In this document: piece after piece, positions 52,201-60,484 of the stretch
Numbering within the stretch: the stretch's first letter is position 1
Layout: the number at the start of each line of letters is the position of its first letter
Assembly (NCBI GenBank): GCA_023401925.1
Contig: JAEXDA010000058.1
Location: forward strand, 1 to 64,000
DNA length: 64,000 bases
Source: Bacillota bacterium
Lineage (GTDB): Bacteria; Bacillota; UBA4882; UBA8346
Direction: 5' to 3'
Program-made: the position numbers and the translations under genes
Notes under the pieces: generated by a model
Seen by the model: only the letters and a program-made list of their open reading frames with translations
What the model was told of the DNA's origin: nothing
Databases searched by the model: none

Positions 52201-53749
52201 AATACACGCCGTAATAACCACGGTCCGGGATGGTCCCGCCGCTGGAATATACCAACTGTACCCCATAAGAGTTAGCTTTCAAGACTCCGAGCTGCCGGTC
52301 CCAAAAAAGCCGCGGACGCAAGTCGACGAACTCTTTGGTCTCGAAATTCCCCGCCAGCATGGCCAGGACATTTCGAAAAACCTTTTCGGGCAAGGAATGA
52401 AAATTGTAAGACCCCCGGACGACCTGAAAAACCTCGGGGACACTCCACTCTCCCTCGGTTGTCAGGGCCACCAGTTGTTGCGCCAGCACATCCAAACAAT
52501 TGAAAATGGCCTTCACCGGTTCGACTCTGCCGGCTTTCATCTCCCGGAATATCGCCGCGGTTTCCAAAAGATCCGCCCGGGTCTTGGGAATAATCCTGCC
52601 TTTGCTGGGCATCCCCACGATATGGCCGGCCCGCCCCACTCTTTGCAATCCCCGGGCCACTTCTTTAGGGGATTCGATTTGGATGACCAGATCGATATGA
52701 CCGATATCGATGCCCAATTCCAAGGAAGCGGTTGCCACAATACAGGGGATTTCGCCTTGCTTCAGCATTTTTTCGGCCTCTAAACGCATTTCCTTGGAAA
52801 CACTGCCGTGATGGGTTCTGGCCAGCTCCACTCCTGCCAGCTCGTTGATATTGGCAGTCATTCGTTCCGCCAGGCGCCGGTTATTGACAAACACCAAGGT
52901 GGTCCGGTGCTGGCGGACCAAATCCAGAACTTGCCGGTAGATGGGGGGCCAGATCGATTTTTCAGGAAGTTCTCTTAAGTCTTCGACCGGTAGAAGGATT
53001 TTTAAATCCAAAGTCTTTCTCTGTCCGGTATCGACGATTTCCACCGGCCGGTCTTGCCAAAGCCCGCTTTCAGGATGAATTTCTTTGCCTCCCAAAAATG
53101 CCGCCGCCTGATCAGGGGGGCGCATGGTGGCCGAGAGGCCAATCCGCTGAAAAGTGCGACCTGACCCCAATAAATGCTGCAACCTCTCAAGGGACAAGGC
53201 CAAGTGGGCGCCTCTTTTGGTCGGAAAAAGGGTATGAATCTCGTCGATGATCACAAAGCGGACCGTTCGCAGCATTTCCCGGGCTTTCGAAGACAACAGC
53301 AGGAACAAGGACTCGGGGGTGGTGATCAAAATCTGCGGGGGGCGGCGCAACATTTTTTGCCGTTCCCCGCCGGGGGTGTCCCCGGTCCGGATGGCCGTGG
53401 AGAGATGGGGCAAATCAACCCCCATCTTCCGCCCTGTCTCTTCGATTCCCGCCAGCGGCGCTTCCAGATTGCGGTAGATGTCGTTGTTCAACGCCTTTAA
53501 AGGAGAAACATATAAAACCTGCACTCCGGTTTGAAGGGAGCGGTTTACGGCATTCCGATAGAGTTGATCCAGGCATTTTAAGAAAGCGGCCAGGGTCTTG
53601 CCAGATCCTGTCGGCGCTATCAGCAAAACATTCCGGCCGGCGGCAATCAGCGGCCAGCCTTGGGCCTGGGGCGGCGTCGGCTCGCCAAATTTTTCCATAA
53701 ACCACCGGGCAACCACCGGATGAAAACTGTTCAAACTGGGATGGGTCAT
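49292..53749 (-). CDS. lhr: Lhr-family ATP-dependent helicase
   Basis: About 1485 aa, the full-length Lhr type. The N-terminal ~900 residues hold RecA domains (TGSGKT motif I, DEIHTLF motif II, LSATMR motif III, QRVGRAGH motif VI) plus the winged-helix and Lhr-core domains. The long C-terminal extension (about 900-1485) matches the Lhr-CTD of bacterial Lhr, which forms winged-helix modules around an oligomer. A DNA-repair 3'-5' helicase. The ATG at 53749 follows GAGG; a GTG 6 nt earlier is the alternative. Single-gene unit with no close partner. Confidence 0.88.
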   Translation of the reverse strand: MTHPSLNSFHPVVARWFMEKFGEPTPPQAQGWPLIAAGRNVLLIAPTGSGKTLAAFLKCLDQLYRNAVNRSLQTGVQVLYVSPLKALNNDIYRNLEAPLAGIEETGRKMGVDLPHLSTAIRTGDTPGGERQKMLRRPPQILITTPESLFLLLSSKAREMLRTVRFVIIDEIHTLFPTKRGAHLALSLERLQHLLGSGRTFQRIGLSATMRPPDQAAAFLGGKEIHPESGLWQDRPVEIVDTGQRKTLDLKILLPVEDLRELPEKSIWPPIYRQVLDLVRQHRTTLVFVNNRRLAERMTANINELAGVELARTHHGSVSKEMRLEAEKMLKQGEIPCIVATASLELGIDIGHIDLVIQIESPKEVARGLQRVGRAGHIVGMPSKGRIIPKTRADLLETAAIFREMKAGRVEPVKAIFNCLDVLAQQLVALTTEGEWSVPEVFQVVRGSYNFHSLPEKVFRNVLAMLAGNFETKEFVDLRPRLFWDRQLGVLKANSYGVQLVYSSGGTIPDRGYYGVYLQGSDLHLGELDEEFVYERRLHERFVLGTSVWKIEELRQDRVIVSPSQKGGEAIVPFWKADPGGRSYELGKRIGAFLGEIEDHLKTGDLQDWLESECALSPEVSQNLYRYVEAQKQSLQYIHTDRRLVVEEFPDEIGEWRVLLYSPFGMRLHLALGLLIQDIWEKDFQMKVEAVPMDEGIMFHLQGSQTPPEVPWGDLNPLGLEEKLAELVSGSALFGITFRQTAQLSLIMPRAGFGRKRNPFWLSRLKAGNLLHTVAKYQDFPLVMETYRAILQDYFDLDGLLEVLGDIRQGRIQVRRHQHETPSPFAGGHLFNFIGNFMYEGEAPQGEQRLQMFGLGRGTLKVILGKQGLRNVIAPGVLQNVRAKVRGPGLLGGDLNGDSFAIWLEKVGDLYLGEIPELFPAQARQVENYVQEFIELGKILCIPAGHAEPLLVALGEAPYYLQGLPGIPPMVVSEIRGRIQTRPGFDAEKPITVAEARARIIQRYVKTHGPFQITDIVSRYGFFQQEVAAELTVMAAEDLVESGEFIPGGSGEEWCEVGILEEIHRRSLAQARREVEPRGPLEYGAFLARWQGIGGLREGFDGLAATLEQLAGLWLPAGMWENSVLPGRVRDFSPALLDQLISSGQFFWRARGREQQIQLCFEKAMAGENQLTRESVSKEPMASHSSSAPSPGGDAQILRRLLETQGALSLPQILRETRMSTVLAWQTLEELIEQGAVTNDTLGPIRFLLQSRPGDRTGARGVLTLGVLAQMGRWSLLPAPGLVNPDAWAYTLINRYGIICREMVRQESVSWGDSYSYYDYLEQIGKVRRGFFCSHLSGIQFALPKAVEELRSSPGQDLPEFYGLQWNDPANYLGFVHDWPVEEGKNSSGSYDFVVFQAGKPILAAGGKKLKLYCPGKSLSEQDPAALRKPLRTLLTILYKVYRDQKIIVTHWNELPVVETGMADVLAGLKFEKGIREMTLWPSDRI

Positions 53750-53889
53750 GGGCACCTCTTAAAAATTACCGCTAGAATTGCTATGAATGCTTGAATTAGC
53801 TTCTTGAATCAACACCTTAAAATTGAGCCAGCCTAAAACTGATTACATCATTACCGACCAGTTAGCGGTAGCACTCATGTTGTAATTTG

Positions 53890-54396
53890 TTATACAATCT
53901 TATACTTCAACATCACGAGTCCATCACTGAATGATTTTACATGAATCAGTTGACAATTTATTCTTCTATTAATTTTTCCTTCAAATAACTTTTTTCCCGC
54001 GCCTAACATGATTGGATGTATCGCTAATTGAAGTTCGTCAATTAGATTTTTATCAAGAAAACTTGTCAACAAGTTTGCTCCTCCAAAAAACCAAATATCT
54101 TGACCCGCTTCATTCTTTATCGTAGATACTTCTTCTTCAAAATCTTTTCCGATAACCGTCCCATATTCAGCTGATTTCATTGAGTTACTAAAAATATAAA
54201 TCTTTTTTTCTCCCATGGGAAGTTCTTTACGATTAACCATTAGTTCATAAGATTTTCTTCCCATAAACACTGCATCAAAGCGTTGGAATTGTCCTTCTGA
54301 ATAGTCTTGATCAACAAAGCACCAATCAAATTTTCCAATAGCATCTTCAATGAAACCATCAATACTCACTGCGAGATTTAGAACAACTTTTCTCAA
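53890..54396 (-). CDS. RibD/DHFR-like reductase family protein
   Basis: 168-aa protein of the YyaP/YwjB group (RibD C-terminal domain, dihydrofolate-reductase fold). RKVVLNLAVSIDGFIED at the N-terminus and VFMGRKSYELM with FFGGANLLTSFLD later mark the nucleotide-binding site. TTG start with GGAGGGG upstream. Coding is much more AT-rich than Lhr beside it, suggesting transfer. Substrate unknown. Confidence 0.75.
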   Translation of the reverse strand: MRKVVLNLAVSIDGFIEDAIGKFDWCFVDQDYSEGQFQRFDAVFMGRKSYELMVNRKELPMGEKKIYIFSNSMKSAEYGTVIGKDFEEEVSTIKNEAGQDIWFFGGANLLTSFLDKNLIDELQLAIHPIMLGAGKKLFEGKINRRINCQLIHVKSFSDGLVMLKYKIV

Positions 54397-54797
54397 ATTG
54401 CCCCTCCTGGATTTTATATTTTAAACTATGTTTTCAATAATGGTTGATCCCAGACAACGCTACACCATGAACTAAGAAGATTGTACCACGAACACACGTT
54501 TGATTCAACCATCCTTAAAACCATAGTCAATTCTTTACTCGGAGCCCGTATTAAAACTCCATGATCTGATCGGTAGTTCAGCACCCGCTTTACTCATGAA
54601 TCTGCCGTGATAATTGTCCCCCAAGGAGACTTTGTATTGGTATGAATTATCCAAAGGAATAAGTCAGGTGGTGTCTTCAAAAAAAATTTTTGATTTTAAA
54701 AGCTGAATCCGACAAACTCACCATAAAAGTTTTCTCCCACAATCAAATATTATAGTATAATGAATTTAGAAAAACCCTTTATGAAAGGAACCGGTAC
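54397..54797. other. AT-rich intergenic stretch with MNT promoter
   Basis: I find no gene in these 401 bp. A TATAAT (54756-54761) lies about 37 bp before the MNT start, with no convincing -35. The rest shows no tRNA or repeat I recognise. Confidence 0.5.
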
Positions 54798-55115
54798 ATG
54801 GTTGATATTCAGGAAATCACCGAATTAAGCAATCAGATCGTCACCCATTTTCAGCCAGAAAGAATTATTTTGTTCGGTTCCTATGCATATGGGAGTCCCC
54901 ATCAAAATTCCGATGTTGATTTATTGGTGATCCTTCCTTTTCAGGGAAAACCCTTTCGCAAATCATTAGAAATATTAAATAAAACCAATCCGAAATTCTC
55001 TGTGGATTTAATTGCCCGTAACCCGGAGGATGCCAAAAGACGATATACCGAAGGCGATCCCTTAATCCAGGAGGCTTTCAATAAAGGAAAGGTTCTGTAT
55101 GAACAGTGTAATTGA
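54798..55115 (+). CDS. Minimal nucleotidyltransferase (MNT) domain protein
   Basis: 105 aa. GSYAYGSPHQNSDVDLLV carries the nucleotidyltransferase signature GSx10DxD, with a further Asp in KFSVDLIAR as third metal ligand. The ATG follows GAAAGGAACC. Partner HEPN gene overlaps by 17 nt. In such pairs the MNT protein is the antitoxin and may AMPylate the HEPN toxin. Confidence 0.82.
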   Translation: MVDIQEITELSNQIVTHFQPERIILFGSYAYGSPHQNSDVDLLVILPFQGKPFRKSLEILNKTNPKFSVDLIARNPEDAKRRYTEGDPLIQEAFNKGKVLYEQCN

Positions 55116-55482
55116 TGAATGGATTAAAAAGGCGGAAGCCGATTACCAAACAGCAGTAAGAGAATCCTCAGTCCAAAACGACGCCAATTATGACGCGGTT
55201 TGTTTTCATGCCCAGCAATGCATCGAAAAGTTAATGAAAGCGCTAATCAGCAAAAATAAAATTATCCCTCCCAAGACTCACGATCTTACCTTATTACACC
55301 AAATGCTTCCCGTCGATGACCAAACCCACCTCAATATCCAGCAGTTACGTTTCTTAAGCAACGCGGCCGTAGCTTTCCGTTATCCTGGAGAATCCGCCGA
55401 TAAAACCGACGCCGGGGAATCTTTGCAAATTTGTAATCAACTGCGCCAGGTTTTGCATAAGCAGTTAGAATATAGGCCCTAA
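55099..55482 (+). CDS. HEPN-domain protein paired with MNT
   Basis: 127-aa all-helical HEPN protein: EADYQTAVRES, CFHAQQCIEKLMKALI, KTHDLTLLHQ and a helical tail. It lacks the RX4-6H RNase motif typical of active HEPN toxins. The pair resembles small HEPN/MNT modules common on genomes as accessory genes. The role may be a toxin-antitoxin system or a nucleotidyltransferase complex. Confidence 0.72.
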   Translation: MNSVIDEWIKKAEADYQTAVRESSVQNDANYDAVCFHAQQCIEKLMKALISKNKIIPPKTHDLTLLHQMLPVDDQTHLNIQQLRFLSNAAVAFRYPGESADKTDAGESLQICNQLRQVLHKQLEYRP

Positions 55483-55996
55483 CCAGAATTCTATTATTCT
55501 ACAGATCGCCCCTTTGGCAATGACTCCTTTTCCTTATTCCCGGTTTTTCTTCCCGGATTTGTACTTGATTACTCTTTATTTCCTATACTCCCCAAATACT
55601 CTTTTGAGATAAACTGCTTAATTGGCCAATTTTCAGAAGAATAATCGGTATAACTTCCTTCGTAGTTTATTTGATTAAAACTAAACGGTAAAATAGCGTA
55701 TAAGCCGTATCCCAATACGAAATAAATTTCTGCGTTTTCCATTCTTAATTGAACTCCACGAAATGGTCAACACGACGTTGACCACACGCGGGTTAGATTT
55801 AGGACAAATCTCACCCGTCGACAAACAAAACAACCCAAGAAGACGACTCCACGGATGGAGGAGTCTGTTCAATCGCGCCAGCACTCCTTTGACCCACCTC
55901 ACCGGCATGGGCAGCGAGTCCGGCGCTCATATTTCCAGCTGTAATAAGCCGTTTTGCAAATGTGGCCATCTTTCATTCACCTCCTTTCAAGGCAAT

Positions 55997-56028
55997 AAAA
56001 AAGAGCGAACTGTAAAAAGCCGCTCTTT
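55997..56028 (-). terminator. Rho-independent terminator downstream of manD
   Basis: Minus-strand AAAGAGCG (56028-56021) and CGCTCTTT (56007-56000) pair, followed by a six-base U-run. An 8-bp hairpin (GGCTTGAT/ATCAAGCC) sits just upstream of it in transcription order. It probably closes the sugar-acid transcript. Confidence 0.75.
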
Positions 56029-56161
56029 GAACGTTCTAGGCTTGATTTTTCCATCAAGCCGCGGGTAAAGCACGCGCGCGTGACCTCCACCGTAAAAGCC
56101 CATCAAAAAACGCCCGGTCTTTAACCGCAGCGTTTATGTTTCGCCATTCTGCCTTACGTTG

Positions 56162-56200
56162 GGGATTCCTCTGGATTCCGAAGGAATTCTGAGGAATCCC
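56162..56200. repeat. Long near-perfect hairpin, 18-bp stem
   Basis: Arms 56162-56179 and 56183-56200 pair with one mismatch and one G-U, around a GAA loop. It lies 91 bp past the manD stop. No U-run follows, so it is not a terminator. It could be a mobile hairpin repeat. Confidence 0.6.
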
Positions 56201-56290
56201 GCATTTACCCATTACCATATTATCGCATTTTTCTGAAAAAAGTGTGTCCATTTTGTGTCGATAACTCTAGATGCTTTATGCGAATACGAT

Positions 56291-57541
56291 TTAAGGAGTC
56301 TGCAAAGATCCATCGCGCAGACGAGTTTGAGTCCAAGTGGTTACCGTATTCTCACAGGGATATTGAGCCGCTTCCTTTTCATCAATTTCCACACCGAGGC
56401 CCGGTTTGTCGCTGGCATAAACAAAACCATCGTTGCCATAGGCAGGCATGCCCGGGAAGACTTCCATCAAGGCGCCGTGGGGACCTTTCAGTTGTTGAAT
56501 GACGAAGTTCGGGGGCTCAATGCCGCTCCACTCTTGCAACCCAAGATTGACGGCGGCTAAATCAATATGAATATTAGCGGCATGGGCAACAGGGCTCATA
56601 TCTCCGGGGCCATGCCAACAAATACGTACGCCATACTGTTCACAGAACTGCTGTAACTTGTAGGCCGGAGTAATTCCGCCGACTTGACTGATATGGACCC
56701 GGATAAAATCGATCATCCGGTTCTGCACCAAGCTCTTGTACTCGGCGGGGTTGTTAAACAATTCCCCCTGAGCCAGCGGAGTGACACTGGTCTGGCGAAT
56801 CTTCCCCAGCCACTCACTCTGTTCCAAAGGGACCACATCTTCCATAAAAAACAGCTTATAGGGTTCCATTTCCTTTACAAAACGGACAGCATCGGTAGGA
56901 TGAATCCGCTCATGCACGTCATGAAGCAAATCAATTTCAAAACCGATTTTGGCGCGAATATCCTCGAACAGTTTTAATGTATCCCCCATATATTTCTTGG
57001 CATCAAGATAAATACCGTCAGGCGCGCCTTTGGCCGCCCAGTCCGGAGCATTGCCATATCCGCCGCCCCCATAACCCCCACACTGGCAACGGATATGGCG
57101 GATGCCGATACTCCGGTATTTTTCAATGTTTTCACAGATCTCACCGGCATCACGGCCGTCGGCATGGCGGTAAACCGGCACACCTTCCCGCACTTTGCCG
57201 CCAAACAAATCATATAAAGGCATCTGGGCCATTTTACCTTTGATGTCCCATAAAGCCATGTCTATGCCGGAAATAGCGTTATTCACAATGGGACCGCAAC
57301 GCCAGTAAGCGTTTTGATGCATCAATTGCCAAAGTTCATTGATCCGGGCGACATCCCAGCCTATGACCAAGGGACGTAAATATTCCTCGATCAAGTGTTT
57401 TACTGTCAAATGCCGATATGCAAAAGTTGCGCACCCTAAACCGTACAAACCGGGTTCGCTGGTCATTACTTTGACGACAACCAGATTAATGCCTTCCGGC
57501 GCTGTCAAAATGACCTTGATATCTTCGATTTTCGGATTCAT
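56291..57541 (-). CDS. Mannonate dehydratase family (ManD/RspA) enolase-superfamily enzyme
   Basis: 416 aa, enolase superfamily. The ManD-type acidic ligands lie in the barrel (EIDLLHDVHERIHP, FFMEDVVPLEQSEW, LAQGELFNNP), with the HGPGDMSPVAHAAN His at the end and YGGGGYG active-site loop. Dehydrates D-mannonate (or gluconate) to 2-keto-3-deoxygluconate in known members. The ATG follows GGGAGGG. Last gene of the sugar-acid operon. Activity in this family varies; some RspA proteins are weak or of unknown substrate. Confidence 0.82.
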   Translation of the reverse strand: MNPKIEDIKVILTAPEGINLVVVKVMTSEPGLYGLGCATFAYRHLTVKHLIEEYLRPLVIGWDVARINELWQLMHQNAYWRCGPIVNNAISGIDMALWDIKGKMAQMPLYDLFGGKVREGVPVYRHADGRDAGEICENIEKYRSIGIRHIRCQCGGYGGGGYGNAPDWAAKGAPDGIYLDAKKYMGDTLKLFEDIRAKIGFEIDLLHDVHERIHPTDAVRFVKEMEPYKLFFMEDVVPLEQSEWLGKIRQTSVTPLAQGELFNNPAEYKSLVQNRMIDFIRVHISQVGGITPAYKLQQFCEQYGVRICWHGPGDMSPVAHAANIHIDLAAVNLGLQEWSGIEPPNFVIQQLKGPHGALMEVFPGMPAYGNDGFVYASDKPGLGVEIDEKEAAQYPCENTVTTWTQTRLRDGSLQTP

Positions 57542-57641
57542 CGACGTTTCCCTCCCTTGTTACCAAATCATTGCAACCTCCGGCCCGTTTTCGGGCGTAG
57601 AGCCTGCTTTGCACTACGATACCCCCTATGGTTCTTCCAAA

Positions 57642-58409
57642 TTACTTAACCAAATATCCGCCATCCACAGGAATGGTAGCGCCATTGAGGTAATCGGAAG
57701 CGCTGGAGGCCAAGAATAAGACAGGCCCTTTCATATCGGCCGGGGTTCCCCACCGGCCGGCCGGAATCCGTTGGGCGCATTCGTCTTTGCGCGCTTGAGT
57801 CATATTGGCGCACATTTCCGTATCCATATAGCCGGGGCATAAGGCATTAATGTTGATATTTCGGCCGGCACAGTCCACAGCGAGGCTTTTGGTCAATTGA
57901 GAAACGGCGCCTTTGGAAGCGGTATAAGCAGGAACGGTCGTGCCGCCAAACCAAGTAACCATCGAGCCGATGGTAATAATCTTTCCCCCGGCCGGCTGTT
58001 TCAACATCACATTCAACGCCTTTTGGATCATGATAAATACATGGTTCAGGTTAATATTAAGAACCAAATCCCATTCTTCCAATGGAAATTCCTCCGGCAA
58101 ATGACGGCGCTGAATCCCGGCCGCCGGAATCAACACATCGAGTTTCCCGTCTAAAACCGCCATCGATTCGTCGAATATCCGGTTCATGTCGGCCCGATCG
58201 GCCAAGTTGCCGGTGACAGCGTAGGCCTGGTATCCTTGGGCATTGTACTGGGCACAAACACTTTCCAGCTTCTCTTTTTGAACATCAACCAGGACGACTT
58301 TACAACCATTTTCAAGCAAGGCCTCGGCCATGCCGCGCGATAACCCTTGCGCCCCTCCGGTAACAATGCAATGTTTTCCGGCAACATCAAACATACTATT
58401 GGCAGCCAT
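57642..58409 (-). CDS. SDR-family oxidoreductase, KduD-like
   Basis: 255-aa short-chain dehydrogenase. N-terminal NAD(P) loop IVTGGAQGLSRGMA (a slightly unusual version), catalytic Ser in GSMVTWFGG, and YTASKGAV with the YxxxK pair. IQRRHLPEEFPLEEWD resembles KduD and gluconate 5-dehydrogenase-like SDRs. The ATG follows GGAG. With ManD and RspB-like neighbours it may interconvert D-fructuronate and D-mannonate. Confidence 0.75.
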   Translation of the reverse strand: MAANSMFDVAGKHCIVTGGAQGLSRGMAEALLENGCKVVLVDVQKEKLESVCAQYNAQGYQAYAVTGNLADRADMNRIFDESMAVLDGKLDVLIPAAGIQRRHLPEEFPLEEWDLVLNINLNHVFIMIQKALNVMLKQPAGGKIITIGSMVTWFGGTTVPAYTASKGAVSQLTKSLAVDCAGRNININALCPGYMDTEMCANMTQARKDECAQRIPAGRWGTPADMKGPVLFLASSASDYLNGATIPVDGGYLVK

Positions 58410-58454
58410 TGTAATATCTCCTTTTATTCCGAAATGGTTTCCCGAAAGGGTCCG

Positions 58455-59477
58455 TCAATCGAACAGGATTACGGTTTTCTTTACCGCGGGATCGGGATGC
58501 GTCATATTATTGAAAACTTTTTCAATCTCACTGAACGTCACAAAGGTAGTCGCCAATCCTTCCAGACGATATTTCCCTGCCGCCATATTTTGGGCGGTTT
58601 GTTCAAACTGGTAGGCGCTCATCCGGCTACCGATGATATCCAGCTCCCGCTTATTGATATCGGCCTGGCTGAAGTTTTCCGGTTTATCACTAAAACCCAT
58701 CGGTACAATGCGACCGGCATTACAGACGATGCCAACCTTAAGCAAACCGGCCAAACTCCCCGGAAAACAAGCGGCATCAAAGGCAACCGTACAACCGTGA
58801 CCTCCCGTGATTTCCTGTACCCGGCTGACGATATCCTCCTTCCTGCTATCAATGATATAGTCGGCGCCGAATTTTTTAGAGCGCTCCAAAGATTCCTCAT
58901 CAATATCGCAACAGATAACCCTGGCTCCCTTCAATTTACAAGCCTGTGCAATAATCGTGCCGATAGTTCCGGCGCCCAGAATAAATACGGTGTCTTCCGC
59001 CGATACCCGGCCCCGGTTGGTACAATGTTCCCCGATAGCCAACGGCTCGATAAGCGCGGCATCCTCCCAGCGGATAGCGGGGTCGATCCGGTAAACATCG
59101 CTTTCCGGGGCGGTGAAGTATTGACGCCAGCCGCCATCAGTTCCGCTGCCGCGGACCAAAACGCTCTCGCAAACATTCTCCCGTCCATGGGTGCATTGAT
59201 AACAATGGCCGCAAGTGATAATCAGGTCGACGACAACATGGTCGCCAATTTTGAAATTCGTGACATTCTTGCCGGTTTTCGAGATGATTCCCACATTTTC
59301 ATGTCCGGGAACCAAAGGATAGCTCGAACACGGATTTTCTCCGCGATAAATATGTAAGTCGCTGCCGCATACACCGGCAGCCATCATTTTGATCTGGACT
59401 TCATCATCCTTGGGTTCAGGGATGGGAACCTCGCGGATCTCATAATGGAAAGGCTTCGTGATGACGCAAGATTTCAT
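58455..59477 (-). CDS. Zinc-dependent MDR dehydrogenase, RspB/L-gulonate 5-dehydrogenase-like
   Basis: 340-aa medium-chain dehydrogenase. Catalytic zinc: Cys in GVCGSDLH and GHEN (about 37 and 60); structural zinc: CGHCYQCTHGRENVC. Rossmann loop GAGTIGTIIAQ. RspB neighbours RspA in E. coli, and RspB-like enzymes oxidise L-gulonate to D-fructuronate in known pathways. The start follows AAAGGAC. Substrate is inferred from context. Confidence 0.78.
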   Translation of the reverse strand: MKSCVITKPFHYEIREVPIPEPKDDEVQIKMMAAGVCGSDLHIYRGENPCSSYPLVPGHENVGIISKTGKNVTNFKIGDHVVVDLIITCGHCYQCTHGRENVCESVLVRGSGTDGGWRQYFTAPESDVYRIDPAIRWEDAALIEPLAIGEHCTNRGRVSAEDTVFILGAGTIGTIIAQACKLKGARVICCDIDEESLERSKKFGADYIIDSRKEDIVSRVQEITGGHGCTVAFDAACFPGSLAGLLKVGIVCNAGRIVPMGFSDKPENFSQADINKRELDIIGSRMSAYQFEQTAQNMAAGKYRLEGLATTFVTFSEIEKVFNNMTHPDPAVKKTVILFD

Positions 59478-59482
59478 GACGT

Positions 59483-60484
59483 TTAGCCGTCCTTTCTCTG
59501 CAGTTTATTTTTTTGGCTTTCTTTATGGCAAAAACAAGCCACATAATGACCCGGATCGGCTTCCAGCAATGGCGGACTTTTTTCTTTACATATTGCTTGC
59601 GCCATCCAGCAACGGCTGGCAAACCGGCAGCAATCCGGAGGATCGATGGGGTTTGGAACATCGCCTTTTAAAAGAATCCGTTTGGTTTTCTTGGCCAAAT
59701 CAATCTTGGGAACGGCGGAAAGCAAAGCGATCGAATAGGGATGAAGCGTATTGGAAAATATCACATCCGCATCCGCAAGTTCTACAATCTGCCCCAAATA
59801 CATGACCGCGATGCGGTTGGATATATGCCGGACAACGCTTAAATCGTGGGAAATAAACAAGTAAGAAAGATGGAGTTTTTTCTGAAGATCCATCAACAAA
59901 TTGATAATATTCGCCTGAATGGAAACATCCAATGAAGACACCGGCTCATCGCACACAATAAATTCCGGGGAGAGTGCAAGGGACCTGGCGATTCCAACCA
60001 GCTGGCGCCTTCCTCCATCCAATTCATGGGGAAATTTATCCAGGACGTACTCTTCCAGACCTACCATCGCGGCGATGGCTTCGATTTTTTCATTCAATTC
60101 CCGCTCGTTCTTGGCGAGCCTATGGATTTTATAAGGCTCCGCTAAAATAATCCGGATGGTTTTCTGAGGATTTAAAGAAGAAAAGGGATCCTGAAAAATA
60201 ATTTGCATTTTTTTCCGGAGTTCCATTTCCCGGGAGCCTTTGGCTTCAAAAATGTTATCCCCGTTTAAAAAAACCTTACCGCTGGAGGAAGGCAATAATT
60301 TCATCAGCAGGTTTCCCACGGTACTTTTACCGCAACCGCTTTCACCGACCAGCCCCATGGTTTCTCCGGGCATAATGCTGAAACTGATGTCGTCGACCGC
60401 ATGAAGCTGCCCTTTATTTTTCAGGGTAAAATATTTCTTCAGATTTTGAACTTCAACGAGCGGTTGGATATTATTTTGCGGCAT
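59483..60484 (-). CDS. Opp/Dpp-type ABC transporter ATP-binding protein F
   Basis: About 333 aa. Walker A GESGCGKST, ABC signature appears as ELDGGRRQLVGIARSL instead of LSGGQ, Walker B FIVCDEPVSSLD. C-terminal oligopeptide-type extension ends in a Cys-rich segment (NPIDPPDCCRFASRC) that in this family binds a 4Fe-4S cluster. The ATG at 60484 follows GGAGGG and overlaps oppD end by 14 nt. The altered signature (DGGRR for SGGQR) is worth noting. Confidence 0.82.
   Translation of the reverse strand: MPQNNIQPLVEVQNLKKYFTLKNKGQLHAVDDISFSIMPGETMGLVGESGCGKSTVGNLLMKLLPSSSGKVFLNGDNIFEAKGSREMELRKKMQIIFQDPFSSLNPQKTIRIILAEPYKIHRLAKNERELNEKIEAIAAMVGLEEYVLDKFPHELDGGRRQLVGIARSLALSPEFIVCDEPVSSLDVSIQANIINLLMDLQKKLHLSYLFISHDLSVVRHISNRIAVMYLGQIVELADADVIFSNTLHPYSIALLSAVPKIDLAKKTKRILLKGDVPNPIDPPDCCRFASRCWMAQAICKEKSPPLLEADPGHYVACFCHKESQKNKLQRKDG

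Larger units (their letters stand above)
55483..56290. other. Decayed or cryptic region, no clear gene
   Basis: This 808-bp span shows coding-like pieces in different minus-strand frames. A 57-codon frame (55569-55742) starts MENAEIYFVLGYGLYAILPF. A 52-codon frame starts MATFAKRLITAGNMSAG (ATG near 55969) behind AAAGGAGG and ends at TGA. A third frame joins the two by about 75 codons. No family is recognised. A terminator (55997-56028) and a long hairpin (56162-56200) lie on its right. I judge it a broken gene or genes. Confidence 0.35.

Noticed and set aside
51746..52783. 345-codon plus-strand frame inside lhr
   Set aside because: It is fully antisense to the Lhr helicase with its conserved motifs, lacks a ribosome site and has no recognisable domains.
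53765..53870. TACCGCTA/TAGCGGTA inverted pair upstream of lhr as an insertion-sequence end
   Set aside because: The arms are only 8 bp, the interior holds no transposase and no target duplication is seen.
58347..59357. 336-codon plus-strand frame
   Set aside because: It is antisense to the zinc-dependent dehydrogenase gene, whose codon use and motifs are clear.
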